From NCBI GenBank assembly GCA_016839665.1, contig JAEOTU010000136.1, positions 1 to 8,320 on the forward strand: a DNA stretch of 8,320 bases. Reading direction: 5' to 3'. The notes beneath the pieces were generated by a model, which worked only from the letters and a program-made list of their open reading frames with translations, ran no database searches and was not told the DNA's origin. Origin of the DNA: Candidatus Hodarchaeota archaeon. GTDB lineage: Archaea; Asgardarchaeota; Heimdallarchaeia; Hodarchaeales; Hodarchaeaceae. Of this stretch, positions 1 through 6,631 are shown one piece after another; position 1 is the first letter of the stretch, and every line of letters begins with the position of its first letter. The position numbers and the translations under genes were made by a program.

Positions 1-1204
1 TAATATCTAATTTTGGCGCAAGTAATTCCAGTCCTTTATCTTGAATATTGATTTCTTGAGACAGTGCCATTGGTTCCTTGATAATTTCCTCCACTGGGAG
101 TTCAAGATCTTTTAAAGAAAATTGAATATCAGTATGTATTTGCTCTCGTTGTAGAGATAATTTGAGGATTTCTTTGAGTTCATTAATTTTTTGACTTAGA
201 TTTTGATTTAAATGTTCTATTTGCGAGTCAGAAATCCGTTGAATGAAAAATGCGGCTTCAGAGTACTGTTTTCTTTCCAAAGCATGAATTGTTAAAAGAA
301 GAATAGCCTTGACAATATATTCCTCAGTTTGCTTCTCAATATCATATTCAAGAATGCTCCGTAATACAATATTTCGTTTCCACACTTTCCCCGTAGTCTC
401 AAGAATCATTGCTCTTTCATAGAGGACTTTCACTGCTAAGTAGGAATTCTGGATAAAAGAAAATTTTTCATAACAGAGTTCATTGTATGCAATTGCTTGG
501 CTTAAATGATCTCTTTGGAGATAATCCAAGGCAATTTCATGAGAAATGAATCCCTGATACCGAGCAATTTGAGCTTGTTTCTTTTCGTCATTAAGAATTC
601 CAGCTTTATCAAAACCAGTTTGTAGGATATTAAGAGAATATTCTTTCATTCCATCTTGATAGTAAAAATAAGCTGAATTTAGATAAAGATCAAAGGCAAT
701 TTGATGGTCATCTTCTAAATCAGCAGCGATCCTAAATAATTTACCAGCGGAAGTATTATTACCAATTTTGCTGTAAGAAAAAGCTAGAGTGCGAGCAACT
801 GTTGTTATGGTTTTTAAATCAACCTCTACTGTTTGTTGTCTCGCCATTTTCAGAGCTTTTTTCAAAATAATGATGGAACACACAAAAAGATTGATTTTTT
901 GAAAATCTAATCCAAGTTGTGTCAAAACTGACGCAAAGGCGATAGGATTGATTGGATTTTCAGGGAAAAATTCATTTGCAGTATTAATGTTTTCTAGTGC
1001 TGCCTCACGATTCCCCATTTGGCCAAAAGCTAACGCGATATAAGCATGGGAAATACCAATGATACTATTTAATGATGGCACGGCCTCACTTGCAATCTGT
1101 GCAGCCTTTTCAAAAGAATGAATGGCAAGGTCAAAGTCTTTTTCCGTTAAAGCGTTTTTTCCTCGAGCTATTTTTTGGTTAAGTTTCTCTCTAAGCTCTG
1201 CCAT
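1..1204 (-). CDS. TPR-like helical repeat protein (partial, C-terminus beyond left edge)
   Basis: The minus frame opens with ATG at 1204-1202 and stays open for 401 codons to the left edge, so the C-terminus is missing. The protein is almost wholly helical and reads as degenerate tetratricopeptide repeats. The clearest is around residues 13-37 (ARGKNALTEKDFDLAIHSFE, then KAAQIA), followed by a second helix pair around 50-80 with the A-Y-x-A-L-A and E-A-A-L-E-N spacing. Further helix pairs lie near 140-165, 205-245 and 255-320. There is no signal peptide or membrane segment, so it is probably cytosolic. The tail after about residue 325 is charged and may be coiled coil. TPR proteins are scaffolds for protein-protein contacts; no partner or catalytic domain is visible in this part. 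No Shine-Dalgarno sequence is seen before the start. It is divergent from the large surface-protein gene. Exact function unknown. Confidence 0.85.
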   Translation of the reverse strand, partial: MAELREKLNQKIARGKNALTEKDFDLAIHSFEKAAQIASEAVPSLNSIIGISHAYIALAFGQMGNREAALENINTANEFFPENPINPIAFASVLTQLGLDFQKINLFVCSIIILKKALKMARQQTVEVDLKTITTVARTLAFSYSKIGNNTSAGKLFRIAADLEDDHQIAFDLYLNSAYFYYQDGMKEYSLNILQTGFDKAGILNDEKKQAQIARYQGFISHEIALDYLQRDHLSQAIAYNELCYEKFSFIQNSYLAVKVLYERAMILETTGKVWKRNIVLRSILEYDIEKQTEEYIVKAILLLTIHALERKQYSEAAFFIQRISDSQIEHLNQNLSQKINELKEILKLSLQREQIHTDIQFSLKDLELPVEEIIKEPMALSQEINIQDKGLELLAPKLDI

Positions 1205-1388
1205 CCTATTCAATTATTTGAAAGTAACTATAATCTTAAGTTTAACTCATCTCAAACTTATAAAACAAACTTAAAAAAACCAAGAGAAACTCCCCCAGTT
1301 AGACCCATCTTTGGAATTCTGTGGCTTAATCCTCCTTAATGGAGAGATTATTCCAGTGATTCGAGAAATAACCTGAAGCATCAGTACG
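1205..1388. promoter_or_regulatory. Divergent intergenic region between TPR gene and surface-protein gene
   Basis: This 184-base gap separates two genes read outward. The core element is ACTTATAAAAC (about 1256-1266). Its TTATAA centre is palindromic, so it can be read as an archaeal TATA box on either strand. On the minus strand it lies about 55 bases before the TPR start, giving a leader of roughly 30 bases. On the plus strand it would give a leader of roughly 110 bases for the surface gene, which would include the hairpin at 1327-1350. Promoter placement is inferred from sequence resemblance only. Confidence 0.45.
1327..1350 (+). other. Hairpin in the probable 5' leader of the surface-protein gene
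   Basis: TAATC-CTCC at 1327-1335 pairs with GGAG at 1341-1344 and GATTA at 1346-1350. This makes a 9-base-pair stem with a single bulged A (1345) and a five-base TTAAT loop. It ends about 47 bases before the preferred ATG, so it does not cover the ribosome site itself. Whether it regulates expression is unknown. Confidence 0.4.
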
Positions 1389-1392
1389 GTGA
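1388..1392 (+). promoter_or_regulatory. Shine-Dalgarno GGTGA that decides the surface-protein start
   Basis: GGTGA, complementary to the CACCTCC-type 3' end of archaeal 16S rRNA, sits five bases before ATG 1398. The upstream GTG at 1389 lies inside this motif and so would have no ribosome site of its own. This favours ATG 1398 as the true start. Confidence 0.6.
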
Positions 1393-1397
1393 AACCA

Positions 1398-4304
1398 ATG
1401 AAGATCTTCAAGCAAATCCTACCAGTAATCTTGTTAACGCTATTTATTGTAAATATCATGAATTTATGCTTAATGACGGAAAATTCAACATCTCCCGAGA
1501 TATCTGATGAATCAATGCTGACTAGGGCTGACCTGGAAAGTAATATTCCTCATCAAGTTCCCAAATCGAAAGTAAACAATGAAGTTATTGATGGGAATAC
1601 AACACTACAAACTGATAAAGATAGTTATGTCCCTGGTGAATGGGTAACAATTACTGCGAATAGTTCCAGTAATGAAATGAATGGGTCTCTTGAGTGGCAA
1701 CTAGAATCACCTATTAGTGAAGTTGCTTTCGATTTTAGTGAATATAAGGATATTTTCAAGGATCCCTCATTCGACAATCCAATTGTTCCGGATTGGACAA
1801 ATGAAAGTATAGATTTTGTGGAGGTAACATCAGGTTACCTCAACCTTACCGAGGTTTCAGACGCGGACGAGGATGACGATGAAATTTTTTATGAAACAGA
1901 TGATTTGCCATATGGGGAAAAATATGAAATCTCATTTGACTATCTTTCCCAAGGTGAGAATTTACTAGTGAATCCAAGTTTCGAAACAGGAACAACCTCA
2001 GGTTGGCATGGTGATACTGGTAATGTCATTGTGAAGACAGATTCTAATAATGCTTCAGAAGGTATTCACTATGCCAGTATTAATGGAACAGCAGGACTTA
2101 CATTATATCAAAATATAACAAACTGGACAGGGGGTCGTATGGTTACTTTTTCTGCGAAAGCTACTGGAGTTACCAGTGGTAATAATTGGAGGTTGAAACT
2201 TGAGGCCTATAATGTGTCAGGACATAAAATCAGTGAAACTTCGCCATCTGACTCTGAGGGCTTCGTAATTGATGAGAAGGGGTATGCTACCATGAGTATT
2301 TCAGGATGGATTACTCCTGATACTACTACTGCTCTAAAAGCAATATTTAATAGCTTTAGTAACACCTATATTGGCTGGTTAGATGATTGCTATTTAGCTG
2401 AAGTTCCTCCATCATTAGTATTCTCTTACTGGGGTAAAGGAGCTTCAGCTTCTGAATGGAAAAATGTAACACTTGTCGAAGGTTCCCATGAATGGCAAAA
2501 TACGGGGCTTTTTATGGTTGAACTGCCTGAAACTCCTTCCCCTATTAATAAAACCTTTAGATTCATTCTAAAAGACGATAGTATAGCTACGAATATAACT
2601 ACTGCTTACTGGTTGATAGATAATATTACAGTGAACTATATTGTAACAACAGAGAAAATTACTGGCACCTTTTCGAATCAACCACGACATCTTACAGGAT
2701 CCGTTAATTCCACTTGGTTTCACAGAGGTTTTCGTGAAAATCTGTCAAGTACATTTGACATTAAAGTTGAAAATCCAGTAGACGGCATTTCTGATAATTA
2801 TGCAACCATCAAAATCCAGCTACCAAGACATCAAATATACTTTGGTTCGTGGATTTTTGTATTTATGATCCATCAAATTGATTCAGCAGCAGTACGTCTT
2901 GATACGAAGCTGATCAATGTATCATTCATTGTCAATGAAACAATGAATTACGTTATTCAAGACATCTATATGTTACGGGGGACAACCAACGAAACTGTTG
3001 GTAATACTTCTGTCTATAGTGAATATTTCGAACAAGAAACTAATATTCAAGCGATTTCACCTGGGGACAATGTGACCCTTCTAGGATTTCTTGAAGGAAA
3101 TTCAACCAAAAGTGAATGGTATGATCTGGAATTCTTAAGATCGGGTAGTATGGGTCTCGTTTCTGTGAGTTATGGTTGGAATAGTAATTGGGAATCACAA
3201 GAATACATTTCGTGGAATGAATTTGGATTTATCCCGTTCAACAAGACAGCAGAGACTGGTAATACAACAGGAGAGACAATTTTACAGGGTCACTTCAATT
3301 CCCCACTTGATAATACCTCAACAATGGCTCTTAATTTTAAAATTCCTGAAAGAGGGATATTCGGAAATTTGTCAGCAAACCTTTCAATCATTCTTACTGG
3401 AACGAACATAAAACAAAATGGTGAAGGTGGCAAACCGTTAGAATTCATTATCCCCTTGGATCTTCCCCCTGTTAAATATAAAATAAATATCACAGAAGAA
3501 AATTTGCCTGCATCAAGCTACTATCTTACAGAATATTTGGATGGAAATATCACCTTAGAGTTCTTAAATTTCAATGATACTCTTAAAACCCTTTTCCCAA
3601 ATCGTAATATCTCATCAGACCTTTCTATTCCAATGAAAGATTTAGAATTGACAATATTTCTCGATAATCTAGACCAAACACCCACTGAAATAGACATTTC
3701 TCAACGAATACATTACCATTATATTGGTAAGACGGTTTTATGGTTAGATCCTATTAATCCTCATCTTCTAAGTGGAACATACGCTTTTCGGATTCGGTGG
3801 AATACACCATATGAACAGGGAGTAAAGGACCAAGAGGAGTTAGAAATCAGTCATTCTATTGAGGTTGAAGGAAATCTCGTGGTGTTTAGTTCATCTGAAT
3901 CACTTGTAATCCAGCAAGGAGGACAAAAAACGATCAATTTTTCGATTCATCTTAACAATGAAACAGGAAAGAAAGTTGGAGGACTAAATTTAATAGGTAT
4001 TATAGATGATAATCTTTCTAGTGGATACCTAACAATTTACGAAGAAATGGGTCTTTATAAGATAAATATCGATGTTGATCTTGAGAGTGAAACGAATAAA
4101 AGCTATACAATCAAAATTTTCCTAGTCGGAAGAGAAAATCCTATTGGGGAGATTGATTATCAAGTTACTGAACGTGAATCTTACGAAACGGAAACACCAA
4201 CCCCCGGAAATCTACTTGTAGACATTGCAGGATTCAGTCTCTTTATTCTTATTTGTTTTGGATTTATTGGTATACTTTACTGGGCAAATAAAGCATTGAA
4301 ATAG
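1398..4304 (+). CDS. Large secreted, sequon-rich surface protein with jelly-roll domains and C-terminal membrane anchor
   Basis: Starting from GTG 1389 the product is 971 residues; the preferred ATG 1398 gives 968. Numbering here uses the longer form. Residues 1-30 form a signal segment: basic MKIFKQ, then a long hydrophobic run ending near LCLM. Residues 70-108 (TDKDSYVPGEWVTI) look like an Ig/macroglobulin-like beta domain. Residues 123-418 hold two carbohydrate-binding-module-like (CBM4/9-type) jelly rolls. The second (190-338, starting NLLVNPSFE and ending IGWLDDCYL) appears inserted into the first, which resumes at 343 and ends YWLIDNITVNY. Residues 420-930 are beta-rich, probably Ig-like, without a family I recognise. 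Residues 943-965 form one transmembrane helix followed by a basic tail (NKALK), preceded by TPTPG. I count about 36 N-x-S/T sequons spread over the ectodomain. Likely a cell-surface protein with the bulk outside; ligand unknown. Convergent with a glycosyltransferase. Confidence 0.88.
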   Translation: MKIFKQILPVILLTLFIVNIMNLCLMTENSTSPEISDESMLTRADLESNIPHQVPKSKVNNEVIDGNTTLQTDKDSYVPGEWVTITANSSSNEMNGSLEWQLESPISEVAFDFSEYKDIFKDPSFDNPIVPDWTNESIDFVEVTSGYLNLTEVSDADEDDDEIFYETDDLPYGEKYEISFDYLSQGENLLVNPSFETGTTSGWHGDTGNVIVKTDSNNASEGIHYASINGTAGLTLYQNITNWTGGRMVTFSAKATGVTSGNNWRLKLEAYNVSGHKISETSPSDSEGFVIDEKGYATMSISGWITPDTTTALKAIFNSFSNTYIGWLDDCYLAEVPPSLVFSYWGKGASASEWKNVTLVEGSHEWQNTGLFMVELPETPSPINKTFRFILKDDSIATNITTAYWLIDNITVNYIVTTEKITGTFSNQPRHLTGSVNSTWFHRGFRENLSSTFDIKVENPVDGISDNYATIKIQLPRHQIYFGSWIFVFMIHQIDSAAVRLDTKLINVSFIVNETMNYVIQDIYMLRGTTNETVGNTSVYSEYFEQETNIQAISPGDNVTLLGFLEGNSTKSEWYDLEFLRSGSMGLVSVSYGWNSNWESQEYISWNEFGFIPFNKTAETGNTTGETILQGHFNSPLDNTSTMALNFKIPERGIFGNLSANLSIILTGTNIKQNGEGGKPLEFIIPLDLPPVKYKINITEENLPASSYYLTEYLDGNITLEFLNFNDTLKTLFPNRNISSDLSIPMKDLELTIFLDNLDQTPTEIDISQRIHYHYIGKTVLWLDPINPHLLSGTYAFRIRWNTPYEQGVKDQEELEISHSIEVEGNLVVFSSSESLVIQQGGQKTINFSIHLNNETGKKVGGLNLIGIIDDNLSSGYLTIYEEMGLYKINIDVDLESETNKSYTIKIFLVGRENPIGEIDYQVTERESYETETPTPGNLLVDIAGFSLFILICFGFIGILYWANKALK

Positions 4305-4326
4305 GTAAAATTCCATTCAAGCCTAT
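4301..4326. terminator. Weak inverted repeat over the surface-protein stop codon
   Basis: ATAGG (4301-4305, containing the TAG stop) and CCTAT (4322-4326) can form a five-pair stem, plus one G-T wobble, with a 14-base loop. It lies in the 38-base convergent gap before the glycosyltransferase stop. There is no strong T-run after it. The length is near what chance gives in AT-rich DNA, so the terminator role is only tentative. Confidence 0.2.
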
Positions 4327-4342
4327 ATTGATTACAACCGCT

Positions 4343-5371
4343 TCAACCGATTTCAGTGTAAAGATCGGCGAGTTTTTTAACCGATTGATTAATATCATGA
4401 GCTTTCAAGGTATTTTTACCGTTAAATTGTATTTTTTTCATTAATTTTTGGTTCAACGCGAGTCTATTTATCTGACTCGAGAATTCTTCCACGGTATTCC
4501 CTTTAAGACAGTCCTTTTCGGGTGTTAGCCAATTAAACACAGGATGATCTCGGACTATAGGAACTTTACCGTATGCGATACTTTCAAGAAGAGCAATACC
4601 TTGGTTTTCTTCTCTACTCACGTAGAGAAAGATATCAGCTGCATTCCAAAGTGCCTCTAATGTCAATCGTGATACATACCCCGTTATACGAATGTTTGAA
4701 GCTTTCCTAGCAGAACGAAACGTTTCACGAAGGAATGAAGAATGCGCAATTGTACCTAGCGATAAATATCTTCCTATCCAGAAGAATTCATGCTCAGGTG
4801 ATGAAAGGGCGACCTCAATAAACACATCTGGAGCTTTTCGATAAATGCACAAACCAACTGTGATCACTAAAAGTTGTTTTTCAGAGATTCCAAGTTTTTT
4901 TCTTGTGTTAATTCTTAAACGAGGATTTTTACGATTTTTTGATAGATCAATTCCATTAGATATCACTTTTATGCGGGAGGGATCATATCCATAACGAAGG
5001 AGTATATCAGAATTGTATTCGCTTACCGCAACAAGATAATCTGCATAAGAGTAAAATTTCGTTAAGTACGGGATAAGAACAAAGTCCATTCGATTCGAAA
5101 AAAGAAAACTGTCACGAAAATCTTCAATAGTAGTATGGCCCGTCATTAAAATGTGATATTTTCTGTTCTTGCGTTTAGAAAGTATTCTTGCTTTCCATAA
5201 AGATTGAGGAAGCGAGGTCTGGAAATGATAAATGTCGTATGGCTGATTTTTTCCATTCACATCAGTATTTATCCCATATTCTTTCAATCTATTAGCTAGC
5301 CTGGTGGCTGAAGAGTATACACCACTACCAACCAGACTTTTCTCCATGTCTAAAATGAAATTTACTTTCAT
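4343..5371 (-). CDS. Glycosyltransferase family 4 (GT-B fold)
   Basis: This 342-residue protein has the retaining GT-B architecture that transfers a sugar from a nucleotide donor to a lipid, polysaccharide or protein-linked acceptor. The N-terminal Rossmann half starts at residue 1 with a beta strand (MKVNFILD), a glycine loop (VGSGVYSSATRLANRL, 14-29), and H79 in a TGHT segment. The linker and donor half show VISNGID (136-142), the VGLCIYRKAP strand and loop with R178/K179 (172-181), and ADIFLYVS (245-252). The EX7E signature is E255-x7-E263 within REENQGIALLE, where the glutamates contact the nucleotide sugar. There are no membrane helices, so it is cytosolic or membrane-associated at the inner face. 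The length is slightly short for the family (often 350-400) but the fold looks complete. The start is ATG at 5371; no Shine-Dalgarno is evident. Donor and acceptor cannot be read from the sequence. It could act in surface glycan or glycolipid synthesis. Confidence 0.92.
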   Translation of the reverse strand: MKVNFILDMEKSLVGSGVYSSATRLANRLKEYGINTDVNGKNQPYDIYHFQTSLPQSLWKARILSKRKNRKYHILMTGHTTIEDFRDSFLFSNRMDFVLIPYLTKFYSYADYLVAVSEYNSDILLRYGYDPSRIKVISNGIDLSKNRKNPRLRINTRKKLGISEKQLLVITVGLCIYRKAPDVFIEVALSSPEHEFFWIGRYLSLGTIAHSSFLRETFRSARKASNIRITGYVSRLTLEALWNAADIFLYVSREENQGIALLESIAYGKVPIVRDHPVFNWLTPEKDCLKGNTVEEFSSQINRLALNQKLMKKIQFNGKNTLKAHDINQSVKKLADLYTEIG

Positions 5372-5560
5372 CGTAACAGCACACGCTTTCTCTATTAGGG
5401 AACAGTTTAATTTGAATGGTTATTTTCTTTTTTTTGTAGCCAACTTGAAACTTTAATATTGTCTCATTTATATTAACGAAATTTGGGTAAAAGAATCTTT
5501 TTTTTAACTAGTAATATTTAGTCTTATAGAGTCTAGAAGAAAATAGAAGAGAAACAAAAG
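5372..5560. promoter_or_regulatory. Divergent promoter region for glycosyltransferase and GNAT genes
   Basis: This 189-base AT-rich gap lies between two outward-read genes. On the plus strand TAATATTTA (5512-5520), about 45 bases before the GNAT ATG, is a plausible TATA element giving a leader of about 20 bases. On the minus strand TTAATATAAAT (about 5466-5476) resembles a TATA box but lies about 95 bases before the glycosyltransferase start. Two T8 runs (about 5429-5436 and 5499-5506) are present with no stem next to them. No coding frame is supported. Confidence 0.4.
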
Positions 5561-6052
5561 ATGTTAGACCTTCACACCATTGTTATTTCCGTTGATCCTC
5601 CTGTTTCTCTACGAAAAGCTAACACTGAGGATCTAAAATTCATAGAAAAGGTTTCTCATTCTGAAATGGGCTCTATTGTACCACAAGGATGGAATTGGGA
5701 AAGTTGGTTTGAAGATGTTGAAAAAGCGATAATCAGTAATCGTCACAGAGTATTCGTTATTGAAACATCAAAGATCCCCATAGGTTATCTTTGGTTAAAT
5801 GAGGAAATTAACTCATTATGGATTACTGCTATAGTTCTCCAAACGAAATACCAACGACTCAGAATTGGCCAGAATGTCATGAATTATTTGATTAAGGAGA
5901 GTTATAAGGAAGGAAAAGATTCTATTGAGTTGGGAGTTCAGCGTAATAATTCTGCTGCTCTTCAATTCTATTCAAAGTTAGGTTTTCTGCAATTTGATTT
6001 TTTAAAATCTGCAAACACTGATCTATTTAGGTTGAAACTCAAAACTTCCTAA
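5561..6052 (+). CDS. GNAT-family N-acetyltransferase
   Basis: This 163-residue protein has the GNAT fold, which moves an acetyl group from acetyl-CoA to an amine of a protein or small molecule. Strand beta1 and the first helix are at 15-33 (VSLRKANTEDLKFIEKV). Beta2-beta4 run through VFVIE (64-68), IPIGYLWL (72-79) and LWITAIVL (86-93). Motif A, the acetyl-CoA pyrophosphate loop, is YQRLRIGQNVMNYL (97-110); the usual first glycine of Q/R-x-x-G-x-G/A is R101, while G103 is kept. Motif B is strong: NNSAALQFYSKLGF (129-142), with Y137 in the general-acid position and the typical GF end. The architecture resembles RimI-like enzymes, but the substrate cannot be assigned. The ATG at 5561 is the only reasonable start, because the next Met (36) would remove beta1. 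It has a purine-rich upstream stretch but no clear Shine-Dalgarno. It is transcribed alone and convergent with the next gene. Confidence 0.9.
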   Translation: MLDLHTIVISVDPPVSLRKANTEDLKFIEKVSHSEMGSIVPQGWNWESWFEDVEKAIISNRHRVFVIETSKIPIGYLWLNEEINSLWITAIVLQTKYQRLRIGQNVMNYLIKESYKEGKDSIELGVQRNNSAALQFYSKLGFLQFDFLKSANTDLFRLKLKTS

Positions 6053-6070
6053 ATTTTGAAAGGAAGTTTT
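6041..6070. terminator. Perfect 10-bp hairpin between convergent genes (candidate bidirectional terminator)
   Basis: AAAACTTCCT (6041-6050) and AGGAAGTTTT (6061-6070) are exact reverse complements around a ten-base loop. The 5' arm reaches the first base of the GNAT TAA stop (6050-6052). The minus-strand gene ends at 6091, so the same stem lies downstream of both genes. Each 3' arm ends in four T's on its own strand. No longer T-run follows, so it may serve as a terminator or as a 3'-end stabiliser. Confidence 0.55.
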
Positions 6071-6090
6071 AATGCTATAATCAAGAATTA

Positions 6091-6420
6091 TTACAAAAGG
6101 ATATTGCAAATAGCTTTTTCTTTGACAACATCAGTAACAACTACTGAAGGACCTTCTTCTAAATGGATGGTGAGAATAGGTAATCCATCAGCTGTCTCCA
6201 AATTTAAGCGATCGAAATTCTTAGATTTCAACAATTCTGTCGCTTTGAAAATCATCTCAATTAAGCTATCTCCCTCAATATCAAATTGTCTATAGCCCCT
6301 ATCGAAAGGTGTAGCTATATAAAACTTGTTAGACTGGTATTTTGTACCAACAGTTTCAAAAATGTTGCGTAAACTAAATTTCAGTAAATCAGCTTGGTCT
6401 TCGGTCCAAACGTCCGCCAA
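6091..6420 (-). CDS. Small alpha/beta protein with possible Roadblock/LC7-like topology
   Basis: This protein has 109 residues. I do not recognise the sequence family with certainty. Predicted order by eye: helix 7-23 (EDQADLLKFSLRNIFETV), strand 33-37 (FYIAT), strand 43-49 (YRQFDIE), helix 52-66 (SLIEMIFKATELLKS), then three strands at 69-76, 80-88 and 92-98 (PSVVVTDV). That alpha-beta-beta-alpha-beta-beta-beta order fits the Roadblock/LC7 fold, minus most of its last helix. Roadblock proteins act as dimeric partners of small GTPases and are common in Asgard archaea, but this is inference. The start is TTG at 6420; an in-frame TGA lies only six bases upstream and no ATG or GTG is available, so the start is forced. 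AGGTTG upstream is a poor ribosome site; a TTTTAAG element about 22 bases upstream would suit a leaderless transcript. The minus frame is preferred over an overlapping plus frame because its protein has regular amphipathic structure. Confidence 0.65.
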   Translation of the reverse strand: MADVWTEDQADLLKFSLRNIFETVGTKYQSNKFYIATPFDRGYRQFDIEGDSLIEMIFKATELLKSKNFDRLNLETADGLPILTIHLEEGPSVVVTDVVKEKAICNILL

Positions 6421-6631
6421 ATATTGTCACAACCTTAGTGATCCTTAAAAGTCAATGAAGTTGTTTTTAAGAAATGATTTAAGATTTTGCTTTAGCAAGA
6501 TAAAGATGAAAAAAGTGGCTCTCGAGAGTAGTCCATCCGTGAGGGCTTAAAACCTCATTCTACCTCTTTGGAATAAAATAAGTACAATTCTCTGGTTTTT
6601 TTTATCATAGGAAAAGGAAATCGAGAGGAAA
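6421..6631. other. Intergenic region upstream of the 109-residue protein gene
   Basis: These 211 bases contain no supported gene. They hold a perfect ten-base palindrome CTCTCGAGAG (6519-6528), a small TGAGG/CCTCA inverted repeat (6540-6544 with 6553-6557), and a T8 run near 6596-6603. On the minus strand, the stretch just after the 268-residue gene's stop is pyrimidine-rich (about 6606-6631), which could help end its transcript. A TTTTAAG element at about 6440-6446 may be the promoter of the 109-residue gene. All roles are tentative. Confidence 0.35.

Noticed and set aside
1271..1459. Minus-strand open frame of 62 codons
   Set aside because: It overlaps the signal-peptide end of the surface gene and its divergent leader; the hydrophobic content mirrors the signal sequence read antisense.
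1465..1475. Lipoprotein signal at the LCLM segment of the surface protein
   Set aside because: The residue before Cys is Leu rather than Gly/Ala/Ser, so there is no lipobox.
3172..3411. Plus-strand open frame of 79 codons inside the surface gene
   Set aside because: It lies wholly within the long surface-protein frame and encodes no recognisable structure.
3290..3493. Minus-strand open frame of 67 codons inside the surface gene
   Set aside because: Antisense to a well-supported coding region, with no domain or ribosome site.
6056..6295. Plus-strand open frame of 79 codons opposite the 109-residue gene
   Set aside because: Its product is Ser/Lys-rich with no regular structure, starts at a TTG within the hairpin loop, and is antisense to the better minus-strand protein.
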